Origin: Reinekea sp. G2M2-21
GTDB lineage: Bacteria > Pseudomonadota > Gammaproteobacteria > Pseudomonadales > Natronospirillaceae
Assembly: GCF_015687175.1 (NCBI RefSeq)
Contig: NZ_JADPQG010000001.1
Coordinates: 1,116,001-1,180,000 of the forward strand
DNA length: 64,000 nucleotides
Direction: 5' to 3'
The notes beneath the pieces were generated by a model. It was not told where the DNA came from. It searched no databases and saw only the letters and a list, made by a program, of their open reading frames with translations. Below, in pieces: positions 1-9,262 of the stretch; the stretch's first letter is position 1; each line of letters begins with the position of its first letter. Both the position numbers and the translations under genes were made by a program.

Positions 1-643
1 GCTGCACCAACTGATTGGCAAGCTGTTGTTTTTGAATGGCTCTGGCACCGTTGATGTCATTGATGTAGTCGCGGGTCGTTTTTTCAGTGGCCAGTTTAAG
101 CAGGCCATTCAACAATGTTTGGCCTTCCTGAGGGTTGGCGGTCAATAAGCTGTATGAAATCTGGTCTATTTCTGAGGTGGTATCTTTCAATTCAGGTAAA
201 AAATCAAACTCGGCAGGTGCGATTCGAATATTGGCAGCCACATTACGGATTTGGGTAAACTGTTCTGCTTCGGTTAAAGGCGCGCCATCGTTGCCGGTCA
301 GTAGGTTGTTTTCCGTCAGTACCTTTTCAATCAGATCGCGGGACTTCAGGTTTTTAAGGAAGTCAGACAATATTTTTTGGCGATCAAGTTCGATATAGGG
401 TTGCCCTAAAAGAGGAGCCAACTCTGCATTGGAGGGTTTGTCGAACATTGCTTCAACGCGGTATTGTTTAGGAATGAGTAACGCAATACAAACGCCAACA
501 ACAGCGCCTAAAAGAGTAAAAATGGCGATAAGCTTCCACTGTACTAGCAGGTTGCGTATTAATTGCCCTAAATCAATTTCGTCGTTGTCCATTGGGCGGA
601 AATGAGCCAGATCCGTTGTCGTTCCAGTATTCTGCATGTTCAT
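1..643 (-). CDS. Wzz-type polysaccharide chain-length determinant (partial, C-terminus off the window)
   Basis: Reading the minus strand from the ATG at 643 gives about 214 residues with no stop before the window edge. The N-terminus is short and cytoplasmic. A hydrophobic segment follows at about residues 38-58, then a Pro-containing LLIPKQYRVEA stretch typical of the start of a Wzz periplasmic domain. The rest is helical and charged, as in periplasmic Wzz domains. Wzz proteins sit in the inner membrane and set O-antigen or capsule chain length. The leader DLAHFRPMDNDEIDLGQLIR is nearly the same as in the adjacent gene upstream, so the two are tandem paralogues. A second in-frame ATG at 637 is possible. 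The coiled-coil middle and second membrane helix are expected to the left of base 1. Confidence 0.85.
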   Translation of the reverse strand, partial: MNMQNTGTTTDLAHFRPMDNDEIDLGQLIRNLLVQWKLIAIFTLLGAVVGVCIALLIPKQYRVEAMFDKPSNAELAPLLGQPYIELDRQKILSDFLKNLKSRDLIEKVLTENNLLTGNDGAPLTEAEQFTQIRNVAANIRIAPAEFDFLPELKDTTSEIDQISYSLLTANPQEGQTLLNGLLKLATEKTTRDYINDINGARAIQKQQLANQLVQ

Positions 644-703
644 AAATTCTGTAATGTCAGTTAATTGATTAATCGGCCAAGTTTACCACGGCGAGTAAGT
701 GAC

Positions 704-2020
704 TTATATATGTTCGTTTGTCGGCCTAATAGCAATGCGTATTAAAGCCAAAAAAATCGCCAAAAAGCCAGCGAGAACAGTACCAGCCACGGCGATGAGC
801 TTTTTATTGGGTTTTATGGGGCTTCGTGGTGCTATAGGTTCAAGCGTGATATTTTTGAACGTCGTTTCAGGGAACGTTTCGGGTACTGTCTGTAAAGCGG
901 ATAATTTTTGGTTTAACTCATCGAAACGATCAATGTAAATCGTGTCATTCTCGCGGATTTTTAACGCGGCTATTTCAGGGTCATTCTTCAGGTTTTGAAT
1001 ATCTTGCTTAATCTGGTCGTAGCTACTGATAAAGGGTGTATCGTCTTTTCGGGATCTTAACCGTTGAATTTCAGCCGATAGAATCCTGGAACCTTGGAAA
1101 TAAAGTGGGCTAGCCTTTGTTGTTTCACCTAGTTCATTGGTGATTTGGCTGGGTTGCCTATTAGGTCGCAAATCATCCCAGGTGACGGGTTCTACAATAT
1201 TTAATGACTTTGCTGTCGCTAATGCTTCTTCCAGTGCAATGATGCGATTTTCTCTTGTTTCTTTGGCATTGGTAAGCAAAGTGGTGAGTTGCTGTTCTAA
1301 TTGTGCAATTTTTAAGTCGTTTGCTTCCTCCATGCGCTGGATTTTAGCTTTTCGGGCAGTCTCAGCTGCAGAAGTTAGGTTTTCTAAATCCAGTTTTAAT
1401 TGCTTGATTTGCTGTGATTTTGCCTTTACTACCGTTAATTCAAATTCTTGCAAAGCACGGGTGTTGGCCGTATCAAGCAGTTGATTCATGAAGTTCGTTA
1501 TTTCTGTGGGATACTGTGATTCTGCTGATATTTTAATGTCTCGCAGTGGTGCCAACTCATCTTTAGACGTTTGATTGTATTCATGGTCAAGTCGCTCAAT
1601 TTTCAATGATTTTTGAAAATCTAAAAAACTGACTTCCAGGTTAAATTCTGGAGTATTTTCGCTTAATTTAGCGGGCAATGAGCTCATTTTGTAGGCGGTT
1701 TTTTGAACTTCAGAATTGGAGAGTTGAACGAGCAAGTTACTAAAGGTAATCCCTGGGCTTACAGGAATGAGGTTTTGTTCGGTCGCACTGCCAAGTTGCT
1801 GCTGAGTCGGTAATGAAATGATGCTATTGACTTGATATATTTTAGGCAAGCTTAGCGCGACAAATACACTTGCTATAGCGCCAACAGCCGTAACACTTGA
1901 TATGAGTTTCCATTCATTAATTAGATTGCGTATGAGTTGCCCTAAATCTATTTCGTCATTGGGAGCCGGTCTTAAATGAGCGAGGTCCTGTTGTGAATTC
2001 TGCATCACCGAGTGATTCAT
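704..2020 (-). CDS. Wzz-type polysaccharide chain-length determinant, full length
   Basis: A 438-residue protein with Wzz architecture. It has a cytoplasmic start and a membrane helix at about residues 38-60 ending in LSLPKIYQV. A long periplasmic part is rich in heptad-like Leu/Gln/Lys (about residues 180-300). A second membrane helix lies near the C-terminus (LIAVAGTVLAGFLAIFLALI) after a Pro-rich PIAPRSPIKPNKK stretch. Such proteins control the modal length of surface polysaccharides. The open frame extends to 2110, but the segment before MNHSV shows no homology and runs into the divergent promoter. I chose the ATG at 2020; an ATG at 2005 is an alternative. It is the first gene of a minus-strand pair, about 60 bases ahead of the partial paralogue, and diverges from the phosphomannomutase gene. 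Confidence 0.87.
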   Translation of the reverse strand: MNHSVMQNSQQDLAHLRPAPNDEIDLGQLIRNLINEWKLISSVTAVGAIASVFVALSLPKIYQVNSIISLPTQQQLGSATEQNLIPVSPGITFSNLLVQLSNSEVQKTAYKMSSLPAKLSENTPEFNLEVSFLDFQKSLKIERLDHEYNQTSKDELAPLRDIKISAESQYPTEITNFMNQLLDTANTRALQEFELTVVKAKSQQIKQLKLDLENLTSAAETARKAKIQRMEEANDLKIAQLEQQLTTLLTNAKETRENRIIALEEALATAKSLNIVEPVTWDDLRPNRQPSQITNELGETTKASPLYFQGSRILSAEIQRLRSRKDDTPFISSYDQIKQDIQNLKNDPEIAALKIRENDTIYIDRFDELNQKLSALQTVPETFPETTFKNITLEPIAPRSPIKPNKKLIAVAGTVLAGFLAIFLALIRIAIRPTNEHI

Positions 2021-2175
2021 CCTTAGGTATTCTCTTGTGTAATTCGGGAAAAGTTTGATATCTAACAATACTAGCGTAAAAGGTGCCCTACACAACATGC
2101 CAATTTTCAATTAAAGCTGTATTATTGGCACCCATTATTTCAACCTGCTCGTTAATTGTACATAAAGGAACGAAA

Positions 2176-3540
2176 ATGGATCTTACCTGCTTTAAAGCCT
2201 ATGACATCCGTGGTGAGCTGGGCACCGAGCTGAATACAGACATCGCCTACCGGATTGGCCGCGCTTTTGCCGCGTTCTTAAAGCCTAAGAAAGTCGTTGT
2301 GGGCTGGGATGTTCGTGAAACCTCCCCAGAATTAAAAGATGCCTTCGCAAAGGGTGTGCTGGATTTTGGCGCAGATGTGGTTGATTTGGGCTTATGTGGT
2401 ACGGAAGAAGTCTATTTTGGCACCAAGTTCCTGAATGCCGATGGTGGATGTATGGTCACCGCCAGTCACAACCCAATTAATTACAACGGTATGAAAATGG
2501 TTCGCGATGAAGCTAAGCCAATTTCAGCCGATACTGGTTTGGCCGATATCCGTAAAATGGCCGAAACTGAGAGTTATGGTGAAAAGGCTGCGGTTCCAGG
2601 TACGTTAACCCAAATCGATAACCGCGCGGCCTATGTAGAGCATCTGATGACTTACATTGAAGTAGCGGGCCTGAAGCCCATGAAAGTCGTGGTTAATGCG
2701 GGCAATGGGGCGGCCGGGCCAACGCTGGACGCTATTGAGGCTGCCTTGAAGGCAAAAGGGGCGCCGATCGAGTTTATTAAGCTGAACCACGAGCCCGATG
2801 CAACCTTCCCGAACGGTATTCCGAATCCGTTACTGCACGAGCAGCAGCCTGTCACCGGCAAAGCGGTAAAAGAGAACGGGGCTGATATCGGTATTGCATG
2901 GGATGGTGATTTCGACCGCTGCTTTCTGTGGGATGAAGATGCTAACTTCATTGAAGGTTACTATATTGTTGGTCTGTTGGCTGAAGCCTTTTTGGTCCAG
3001 AAGCCTGGCGCTAAAATTGTTTACGACCCGCGTTTAACCTGGAATACGGTTGAAATTGTGGAAGCTTCCGGTGGGGTGCCGATTCAGTCTGTTTCTGGTC
3101 ATGCATTCATTAAAGAACGCATGCGCAAAGAAGACGCAGTTTACGGCGGTGAAATGAGTGCCCACCATTATTTTAAGGACTTCGCCTACGCCGACAGCGG
3201 TATGATCCCATGGCTGTTAGTGATCGATTTGTTGAGCCGTAAGCAAACCTCGTTGAAAGCGCTAGTTGAAGAGCGTATGGCAAAGTTCCCAAGCCCAGGT
3301 GAAATTAACAGTAAGGTCGCCGACGCTGATGAAGCCATGGCACGGGTATATGAAGCTTACAAGGCCGACGCAATTAATGAAGACCGTACCGATGGTCTTT
3401 CATTGGAGTTTGCAGAGTGGCGCTTTAATTTGCGTAAGTCGAATACAGAACCTGTTATTCGCTTAAATGTTGAGACTCGCGCGAACAAAGAGTTGATGGA
3501 AGAGAAAACCCAGGATTTGCTGGCGTTGATTCGCCAGTAA
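2176..3540 (+). CDS. cpsG: Phosphomannomutase (CpsG/ManB type)
   Basis: The 454-residue product starts [16 protein letters not shown] and contains the phosphoserine loop [14 protein letters not shown], the metal-binding loop WDGDFDRC and the sugar-binding loop [10 protein letters not shown]. The C-terminal [14 protein letters not shown] phosphate site is also present, so all four alpha-D-phosphohexomutase domains are intact. The enzyme interconverts mannose-6-phosphate and mannose-1-phosphate on the way to GDP-mannose. Close resemblance to enterobacterial CpsG, including the KAYDIRG opening, favours phosphomannomutase over phosphoglucomutase. The start at 2176 follows an AAAGGAACG ribosome site; the open frame continues upstream to 2083 but that part is non-homologous. 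Its place between Wzz genes and a Stealth-type transferase fits supply of GDP-sugars for surface polysaccharide. Confidence 0.93.
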   Translation: MDLTCFKAYDIRGELGTELNTDIAYRIGRAFAAFLKPKKVVVGWDVRETSPELKDAFAKGVLDFGADVVDLGLCGTEEVYFGTKFLNADGGCMVTASHNPINYNGMKMVRDEAKPISADTGLADIRKMAETESYGEKAAVPGTLTQIDNRAAYVEHLMTYIEVAGLKPMKVVVNAGNGAAGPTLDAIEAALKAKGAPIEFIKLNHEPDATFPNGIPNPLLHEQQPVTGKAVKENGADIGIAWDGDFDRCFLWDEDANFIEGYYIVGLLAEAFLVQKPGAKIVYDPRLTWNTVEIVEASGGVPIQSVSGHAFIKERMRKEDAVYGGEMSAHHYFKDFAYADSGMIPWLLVIDLLSRKQTSLKALVEERMAKFPSPGEINSKVADADEAMARVYEAYKADAINEDRTDGLSLEFAEWRFNLRKSNTEPVIRLNVETRANKELMEEKTQDLLALIRQ

Positions 3541-3557
3541 GCTTGTATCGGTTGTGA

Positions 3558-3592
3558 TGAAAAAGCAGGGTCTTACGATCCTGCTTTTTTTG
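3558..3592 (+). terminator. Rho-independent terminator after cpsG
   Basis: An AAAAAGCAGG arm and a CCTGCTTTTT arm flank about ten bases and run into a T-tract, 20 bases after the phosphomannomutase stop codon. It separates cpsG from the Stealth-type gene that begins at 3661. Confidence 0.85.
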
Positions 3593-3660
3593 TATGTGAT
3601 CTGCTAAAGTGCTTGGCAGTCGGTAATCCCCCAAAATTGATTTTTTATGTGGTTTGAGAG

Positions 3661-5529
3661 ATGAAACTAAACGAAATCTGGCATTCGGCGATTGTGTCAC
3701 GACGGTTGTCGAAACTTGATACGAGCACTCTGCATTCACTTACTGCCAAAGAACTACCTGTAGTCGTTTCATTTACGTCAATACCATCCCGGTTTCACTT
3801 AAATCATTTGACCGTAAGAAGTATCTTATCTGGATCGGTATTGCCGGAAAAAATTGTATTGTGGTTACACGAGTCTCATGAAGGCAAACTTCCGAATAGC
3901 CTGACGTCTTTGGTTGGTCCGCGGTTCAGTATTCAGTTTGTTCCTCAGGACAGTCCACATCTGAAACTGGTTAGAAGCCTTCAAGCGTTCCCTGACAAAG
4001 TTGTGGTGACCTGTGATGATGACCTGTTATATGAGTCTGCTTGGTTACGGTCCCTTTATGATGATCATCTTAAGTACCCCAATGAAATTATTGCTCATGA
4101 ATGTCGATCCATTGTTTATGACGATAAAGGGCGTGTTTTACCTTATAGCTATTGGTATCGCGAAACTTTACCTGGCGCATCTTATGACGCCTTAATGCCA
4201 CTGGGTTTTGGAGGTGTTTTATACCCGCAAAATTGCTTTCATAGCGATGTTTGCGATGAAAGCCGATACCTGCAATTAACCCCGAAAGCGGATGATTTGT
4301 GGTTTAAAATGATGTCTTTTTTACACGGTACCCGTTCCCGTGTAGCGTCCAAGCCGTGTACGACGCCGACTAAGATATTGAACTCTCAGGCCGTTAATTT
4401 GCGGGATGCCAATATTGGCCAAGATGGAAATAGACGACAATGGGATGTTTTGGCCGAATTCTATGGTATTCAACCCTTTACGGCTTTTTCTGTGGATGAA
4501 CAAAGCGAATCCGATAGTCACCAAAGCAGCGAGGTACCGATTGATGCTGTTATTACCTGGGTGGACGGTGAAGACCCAAAACATGCTGAAAAGCTCAAAA
4601 ACTATCTGATCGAGCAGGATATGGAGCGACCTGCGTCTGCGCCCGCAACTCGTTACAATGACCGAGGCGAAATCAGCTTTTGCGTGGCTTCAATTTTAAA
4701 ACATGCGCCCTGGATCAGGACAATATTTATCGTGACTGACCAGCAAACGCCCCATTTGATGCAGTGGATCGAGCGAACTCCATTTTCTGAACGGGTTAAA
4801 CTAATTGATCATATGGATGTGTTCCAAGGGCATGATCAGCATTTGCCGACCTTTAATACGCGCTCCATTAGTGCGGCTTTGTGGCGCATTCCCGGTTTGG
4901 CGGAGCACTTTCTCTATTTAAACGATGATTTCTTTTTTATAAAAAAAACGAAACCAACGGATTTTTTCGTGGAGGACAAAGTCGTGCTGCGCGGAGGTTG
5001 GAGTCGTTGGGCATCACTGGAAAATTGGGTGAAAAAACGGAAGTCTAATTGGCAAGCCGTGCTAGCGAAAAGCAAGCAGTCCTCTCGTCCGGGGTTCAAA
5101 CAAGCACAGCGTTTGTCAGCTAATTTAGCGGGTTTTTCGAATCGTTGGTTTAAACTGGAGCACAACCCGCACCCAATTCGTAAATCTCGCTTACGACATT
5201 TCGCTGAAGATAATGCTGAATTGTTTGACCGGCAACTGAGTCACCGTTTTCGCTCCGAAGAGCAGTATCTTTTGGAAAGCCTGTCTGCGCATTTAGAGCT
5301 GGCAGCAGGTAATGCTATTATCGACAATTCGCTCCATGCGTTTCAACTGACGCCAGAAAAATATCGACGTAAACAAATTAAATGGAAGTTAAAAGCGGCT
5401 AAAAAAGATAAGGCTGCCGCGTTTGCTTGCATACAGAATATCGACAAAACAACCGCGCGCTCAGAAGAGCTTATTTTTACCTGGTTAAAGAATCAGATAG
5501 GAACATTGGTCGCTAGGAATAAAACCTAA
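3661..5529 (+). CDS. Fusion of a glycosyltransferase-like domain and a Stealth-family phosphotransferase
   Basis: 622 residues with two parts. Residues about 30-270 look like a GT-A glycosyltransferase-like domain: PVVVSFTSIPSRF opens it, and an acidic DDD metal-binding-like motif (VVTCDDDLLYES) lies near residue 119. From about residue 294 the protein matches Stealth proteins, the hexose-1-phosphate transferases of capsule synthesis. CR1 is IDAVITWVDGEDP. CR2 is FCVASILKHAPWIRTIFIVT. The FLYLNDDFFF segment is near residue 419, and CR3/CR4-like HNPHPIRKSRLRHF comes later. Stealth proteins transfer sugar-phosphate to a growing polysaccharide. There is no signal peptide or membrane helix, consistent with a cytoplasmic enzyme. 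The gene starts with ATG after a weak ribosome site and probably acts with the neighbouring polysaccharide genes. Acceptor and donor are unknown. Confidence 0.8.
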   Translation: MKLNEIWHSAIVSRRLSKLDTSTLHSLTAKELPVVVSFTSIPSRFHLNHLTVRSILSGSVLPEKIVLWLHESHEGKLPNSLTSLVGPRFSIQFVPQDSPHLKLVRSLQAFPDKVVVTCDDDLLYESAWLRSLYDDHLKYPNEIIAHECRSIVYDDKGRVLPYSYWYRETLPGASYDALMPLGFGGVLYPQNCFHSDVCDESRYLQLTPKADDLWFKMMSFLHGTRSRVASKPCTTPTKILNSQAVNLRDANIGQDGNRRQWDVLAEFYGIQPFTAFSVDEQSESDSHQSSEVPIDAVITWVDGEDPKHAEKLKNYLIEQDMERPASAPATRYNDRGEISFCVASILKHAPWIRTIFIVTDQQTPHLMQWIERTPFSERVKLIDHMDVFQGHDQHLPTFNTRSISAALWRIPGLAEHFLYLNDDFFFIKKTKPTDFFVEDKVVLRGGWSRWASLENWVKKRKSNWQAVLAKSKQSSRPGFKQAQRLSANLAGFSNRWFKLEHNPHPIRKSRLRHFAEDNAELFDRQLSHRFRSEEQYLLESLSAHLELAAGNAIIDNSLHAFQLTPEKYRRKQIKWKLKAAKKDKAAAFACIQNIDKTTARSEELIFTWLKNQIGTLVARNKT

Positions 5530-5587
5530 TTGCATAATGGCTGTTACCAAGGTGGGCTCGAGCCTCTCCTTGATAAATATTGATAAA

Positions 5588-6076
5588 TTAAGCTTGAGTG
5601 TCCAACCTGGCATACAAAAAGATCATCGCCTTGAGCGCATCCTCACAATGCGTTGCACTGAGCCCTTCGGTGTCCATAATCCAACGACGTTGTTCGTCTA
5701 AATCTAAGCTGTCGATGTTCTCATAAAGGTCATATTCGCTGATCAGATCGTAATCACATTCGCGGCCATAAGCGTCAAACATCAAATCCAGGCAGTATTG
5801 GGCTAAAACCGGATCCTGACAGTAGAGTTCACCGCTTTCAAAGTCGAGATCCCATTCTTTAAGGATATCGAGGACCGATTCACCTTTGTCCAATAAATCT
5901 TGTAAAGGCGGGGCATCCGGGTTGTAGCTGCCCATTTCAAAGTCGATCAGCCAGTCTTCTTCAGGGCGGACCAGGATAGACTTGTATTGTCCATCCGGTA
6001 GCGACCAAGCAATGGCGTACGGATAGCCGGTTTCGACGTCGGTGACTTCAAAGGTGATAAAGGTTGGTATGGTCAT
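5588..6076 (-). CDS. Small acidic protein, DEDDh exonuclease-like fold
   Basis: 162 residues from the ATG at 6076; a TTG twelve bases upstream is less likely. I know no name for it. By eye it parallels the exonuclease-like protein encoded at 50077-50583. DVETGYPYAIAWS (residues about 13-25) resembles the DxE motif I. EEDW after the next strand matches the other protein's ESDW. A late THCEDALKAM segment resembles motif III (H...D). It is strongly acidic in the C-terminal half. If the alignment holds it is a compact ribonuclease-H-fold relative whose nuclease activity is uncertain, because the loop between motif I and the next strand is shortened and motif III spacing is off. It diverges from the zinc-ribbon gene. 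Confidence 0.6.
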   Translation of the reverse strand: MTIPTFITFEVTDVETGYPYAIAWSLPDGQYKSILVRPEEDWLIDFEMGSYNPDAPPLQDLLDKGESVLDILKEWDLDFESGELYCQDPVLAQYCLDLMFDAYGRECDYDLISEYDLYENIDSLDLDEQRRWIMDTEGLSATHCEDALKAMIFLYARLDTQA

Positions 6077-6193
6077 AGTGTGTCGCAAAGGTTAATTCGC
6101 GGGTATTTTCGCACAGTTTTTTTGTGGCGGCGAATATCCGGTCAGGTCGTTACACTTATGGTATCTTTTGCCAAAATCACAAAGGGGAGCACT

Positions 6194-6424
6194 ATGTCAG
6201 ACGAACAGGAACGCATTGCGCGTGATTTTTATGCGCGGGACCCAGAAGAGCAGGCGGCATTTCTGGAGAATACCTGGTGTAATCATTGCCAGCAGGTTGA
6301 TTTGGGTATGACAGAACCTGTTGAATATGAGTTCTTGGGCCGGATTTTCGTGGAAGGCAAATGCGCTGTTTGTGGTGAACCTTCGATCACCGAAGTGGTT
6401 GAAGATGAAGAAGACGATGCATGA
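6194..6424 (+). CDS. Small zinc-ribbon-like protein
   Basis: 76 residues starting at the ATG at 6194 behind a GGGGAG ribosome site; the longer open frame from 6080 lacks a plausible start. Two CxxC knuckles, CNHC (about residue 32) and CAVC (about residue 58), predict a structural zinc ribbon. They are separated by about 25 residues, and the C-terminus is acidic (EVVEDEEDDA). The stop overlaps the truC start (ATGA), so the two are translationally coupled. Function is unknown. Nucleic-acid or protein binding alongside the pseudouridine synthase is a guess from position only. Confidence 0.75.
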   Translation: MSDEQERIARDFYARDPEEQAAFLENTWCNHCQQVDLGMTEPVEYEFLGRIFVEGKCAVCGEPSITEVVEDEEDDA

Positions 6425-7164
6425 CACCATTAAACATCGTTTATGAAGATGACAGTCTATTGGTAGTTGATAAGCCCGCTGGGCTGTTGATGCATCCCTC
6501 GTGGCTCGATAAGCGCGAAACCGACACATTGGCAGGTCGTGTAAAGGAATATCTGAGTATCAGTGGTGATAATGTTAAGGTGCATACCGTACATCGCTTA
6601 GATCGGCCGACGTCGGGTTTGGTGGTCATCAGTAAGGACGCGATTGTGGCTCGAACACTGTCAGAGCAGTTTGTAAGTGGGGATGTTAAGAAAACTTACT
6701 GGGCGATATGCCGTGGGTTCGCGCCAGAACAGGGCCTCATAGATTATCCGCTCATTGAGGAGCACGACAAAATAGCCGATAAATTCGCAGCATCTGATAA
6801 GCCTGCGCAGGAAGCACGGACTCAGTTTCACCGCTTGGGCATTGCCGAGCTATCCTTACCTGTCAGTAAATACAACAAAATGCGCCTATCATGGCTGGAG
6901 TGCCAGCCGTTCACTGGGCGTAAGCATCAGATTCGCCGGCACTTAAAACACATTCGCCACCCCATTATTGGCGATACTCGACATGGCTGCCGACACCATA
7001 ACAAAGAATGTGCAGCAGAGCTGGGCATCACATCGTTAGCCTTAAGGGCGGTAAAACTGGAATTTACCCATCCGGTTACCGATTTTCCTTTGAAGCTTGA
7101 GGCACCTTTGGATGAGCGTTGGCAGGCGTGGTTTGAGACCCTGGGCTGGGTTCGGGAATGCTAA
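6421..7164 (+). CDS. truC: tRNA pseudouridine(65) synthase TruC
   Basis: 247 residues of the RluA family. The catalytic motif HRLDRPTSGLVVISK contains the active-site Asp. The opening YEDDSLLVVDKPAGLLMHPSWLD and the late GRKHQIRRHLKHIRHPIIGD are family signatures. The MHPSWLDKRE segment and the lack of an S4 domain point to TruC, which isomerises uridine 65 in tRNA, rather than RluA or RluC. The ATG at 6421 overlaps the stop of the zinc-ribbon gene by four bases. A transporter gene follows after 25 bases in the same direction. Confidence 0.9.
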   Translation: MTPLNIVYEDDSLLVVDKPAGLLMHPSWLDKRETDTLAGRVKEYLSISGDNVKVHTVHRLDRPTSGLVVISKDAIVARTLSEQFVSGDVKKTYWAICRGFAPEQGLIDYPLIEEHDKIADKFAASDKPAQEARTQFHRLGIAELSLPVSKYNKMRLSWLECQPFTGRKHQIRRHLKHIRHPIIGDTRHGCRHHNKECAAELGITSLALRAVKLEFTHPVTDFPLKLEAPLDERWQAWFETLGWVREC

Positions 7165-7189
7165 TAAAGTAGAAAAATAGAAGAAGCGA

Positions 7190-8956
7190 ATGGACAATAA
7201 ACCGTTAGATTTAAAGTTGGTACTGCGCTCGTTGTTCCCCCATTTGTGGGCGTTCAAAGGTCGCGTATTGATCGCCTTGTTCTTTCTGGTGTGTGCGAAA
7301 ATAGTCTGGGTGGCGATGCCCTGGGCGATGAAACATATTGTCGATTCGCTGGACAGCGGCTTGCATCAGGCCATCGCTGTGCCATTCATGTTTTTATTTG
7401 CTTATGGCTTTTTCAGATTTGGCTCGGTGGCATTCTCAGAGATTCGGGATGCGATTTTTTCTCGGGTGACGGAACGGGCCATGCGGTTGGCATCTTTGCA
7501 AGTGTTTGAACATTTACACAAAATGGATTTGGAATTCCACCTGAGTCGACAGACTGGCGGAATCAGTCGAGATATTGATCGCGGTACAAATGGTATACAT
7601 TTTTTGCTCCGTTTCATGGTGTTTAATATTTTCCCGACCTTATTGGAACTGGTCATGGTGGCGTCCATTTTGGTGGTCGCGTTTAACATCTGGTTTGCGT
7701 TGATAACTCTTTTTGCGGTTATCACCTTCATTACGTTCACTGTCATCACTACAGAATGGCGCAACCGGTTTGTGCGCGAAGCCAATACACTCGATAGTAA
7801 ATCCAATACCCGTGCAATCGATTCATTGTTGAATTATGAAACGGTTAAGTATTTCGGCAACGAAGCTTGGGAAGCGGAACAGTTCGATGAAAATCTCGCA
7901 AGTTGGGAGTCAGCACGGTTAAAAAACCGTATGTCGTTGCTGGCACTGAATACGGGGCAAGCCGCCATTATCGCCATGGCGTTAACTAGTATGATGATTA
8001 TGGCTTCGTTTGACGTCGTTGCCGGTGAGATTACGCTGGGTGATTTGGTCATGATCAATGCCTATACCATACAGATTTTCTTACCTTTGAATTTTCTTGG
8101 TTTTGTGTATCGCGAAATACGCCGCGCCTTAACGGATATCGAAAACCTGTTTTCGTTACTCACGAAAACGCCCAAAATTGAAGATGAAGTCGATGCTTCA
8201 GAATTGCTTGTGACACAGGGTTTCGTTGAGTTCGATGAGGTTAGTTTTGGGTATCACGCTGACCGGAGTATTTTAAAGAACGTCTCGTTTTCCATTCAGC
8301 CCGGTGAAAAAGTAGCCCTGGTCGGCGGTAGCGGAGCAGGGAAGTCAACATTGGGGCGGTTACTATTTCGCTTCTACGATGTGGATCAGGGTGATGTGCG
8401 TATAGACGGCCAGTCGATACGCAAAGTCACGCAGCAATCATTGCGAAAGGCCATTGGGGTTGTTCCGCAAGATACGGTGCTGTTTAACGACACTATATTT
8501 AACAATGTGCGTTATGGCCGGCCATCGGCGAGTGACGAAGAGGTATGGCAAGCGATAGAGCTCGCTCATTTGGCGTCTTTTATTCAGTCGCTGCCAGATA
8601 AGGAGCATACCCTGGTGGGCGAACGCGGTCTCAAGGTATCCGGTGGCGAAAAGCAACGCATCGCCATAGCCCGAGTGTTGCTGAAAAACCCACCGATTTT
8701 ACTGTTTGATGAGGCGACGTCTGCCCTGGACAGCCACTCTGAACACGCCATTCTGCAAGCGATGAATGAAGTGTCTGAAAGCCGAACGACGATTGTCATT
8801 GCGCATCGATTATCGACGGTTATTGATGCCGACCAGATCATAGTGGTGAACGACGGCCAGATCGTAGAGCAGGGCACTTTTAGTGGATTGTTGGCGAACG
8901 ACGGGCATTTTGCGGCCATGTGGCGCCGGCAACAATCCGACTTGCGGGAGCAATAA
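7190..8956 (+). CDS. Atm1-type ABC exporter (permease fused to ATPase)
   Basis: 588 residues: an N-terminal six-helix exporter domain (to about residue 310) and a C-terminal ATPase. Visible motifs are Walker A GGSGAGKST near residue 380, signature VSGGEKQR near 482, Walker B ILLFDEATSALD near 502, and the H-loop IVIAHRLSTV. The phrase NYETVKYFGNEAWE in the coupling region is characteristic of Atm1/HMT1 relatives. These export glutathione-linked or persulfide compounds for iron-sulfur cluster supply or metal tolerance. As a half-transporter it should work as a homodimer in the inner membrane. It follows truC by 25 bases, but no functional link is evident. Confidence 0.88.
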   Translation: MDNKPLDLKLVLRSLFPHLWAFKGRVLIALFFLVCAKIVWVAMPWAMKHIVDSLDSGLHQAIAVPFMFLFAYGFFRFGSVAFSEIRDAIFSRVTERAMRLASLQVFEHLHKMDLEFHLSRQTGGISRDIDRGTNGIHFLLRFMVFNIFPTLLELVMVASILVVAFNIWFALITLFAVITFITFTVITTEWRNRFVREANTLDSKSNTRAIDSLLNYETVKYFGNEAWEAEQFDENLASWESARLKNRMSLLALNTGQAAIIAMALTSMMIMASFDVVAGEITLGDLVMINAYTIQIFLPLNFLGFVYREIRRALTDIENLFSLLTKTPKIEDEVDASELLVTQGFVEFDEVSFGYHADRSILKNVSFSIQPGEKVALVGGSGAGKSTLGRLLFRFYDVDQGDVRIDGQSIRKVTQQSLRKAIGVVPQDTVLFNDTIFNNVRYGRPSASDEEVWQAIELAHLASFIQSLPDKEHTLVGERGLKVSGGEKQRIAIARVLLKNPPILLFDEATSALDSHSEHAILQAMNEVSESRTTIVIAHRLSTVIDADQIIVVNDGQIVEQGTFSGLLANDGHFAAMWRRQQSDLREQ

Positions 8957-9262
8957 ACCTCCTGACGCATTGCTTTCGGATAGCGGAAATCCCCGTTGTT
9001 AGCTTAAGTCGCCTGGATTTTCGGTGATCAACGGCTGTCAAGTCGTTCTTTTTTAACCAGTCGACCCTCTGATTCTCGCGCTCATTAATTTCCTTAGGCT
9101 GCTCAGGCCCCTGACTTCGGCAGTTCACGCCGGCTGTTCACGAAATATTCCACTGCGCTATGTTCTATATTTAGCGGTACCGGTTGAGTGAATACCCTCA
9201 ATTCGGCATTCTCGTACCAAGGCACTATGGTTCCCGGACTCAATCGGAGTAAGGTTAACAAC
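8957..9262 (+). other. Gene-free gap before the acyl-CoA operon
   Basis: About 300 bases without a credible coding frame. A GGAGTAAGG ribosome site sits just before the ATG at 9263, and a short TTGAG/CTCAA inverted repeat near 9183-9202 precedes it. I see no convincing terminator for the upstream ABC gene. The region probably holds the promoter of the following operon. Confidence 0.5.
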
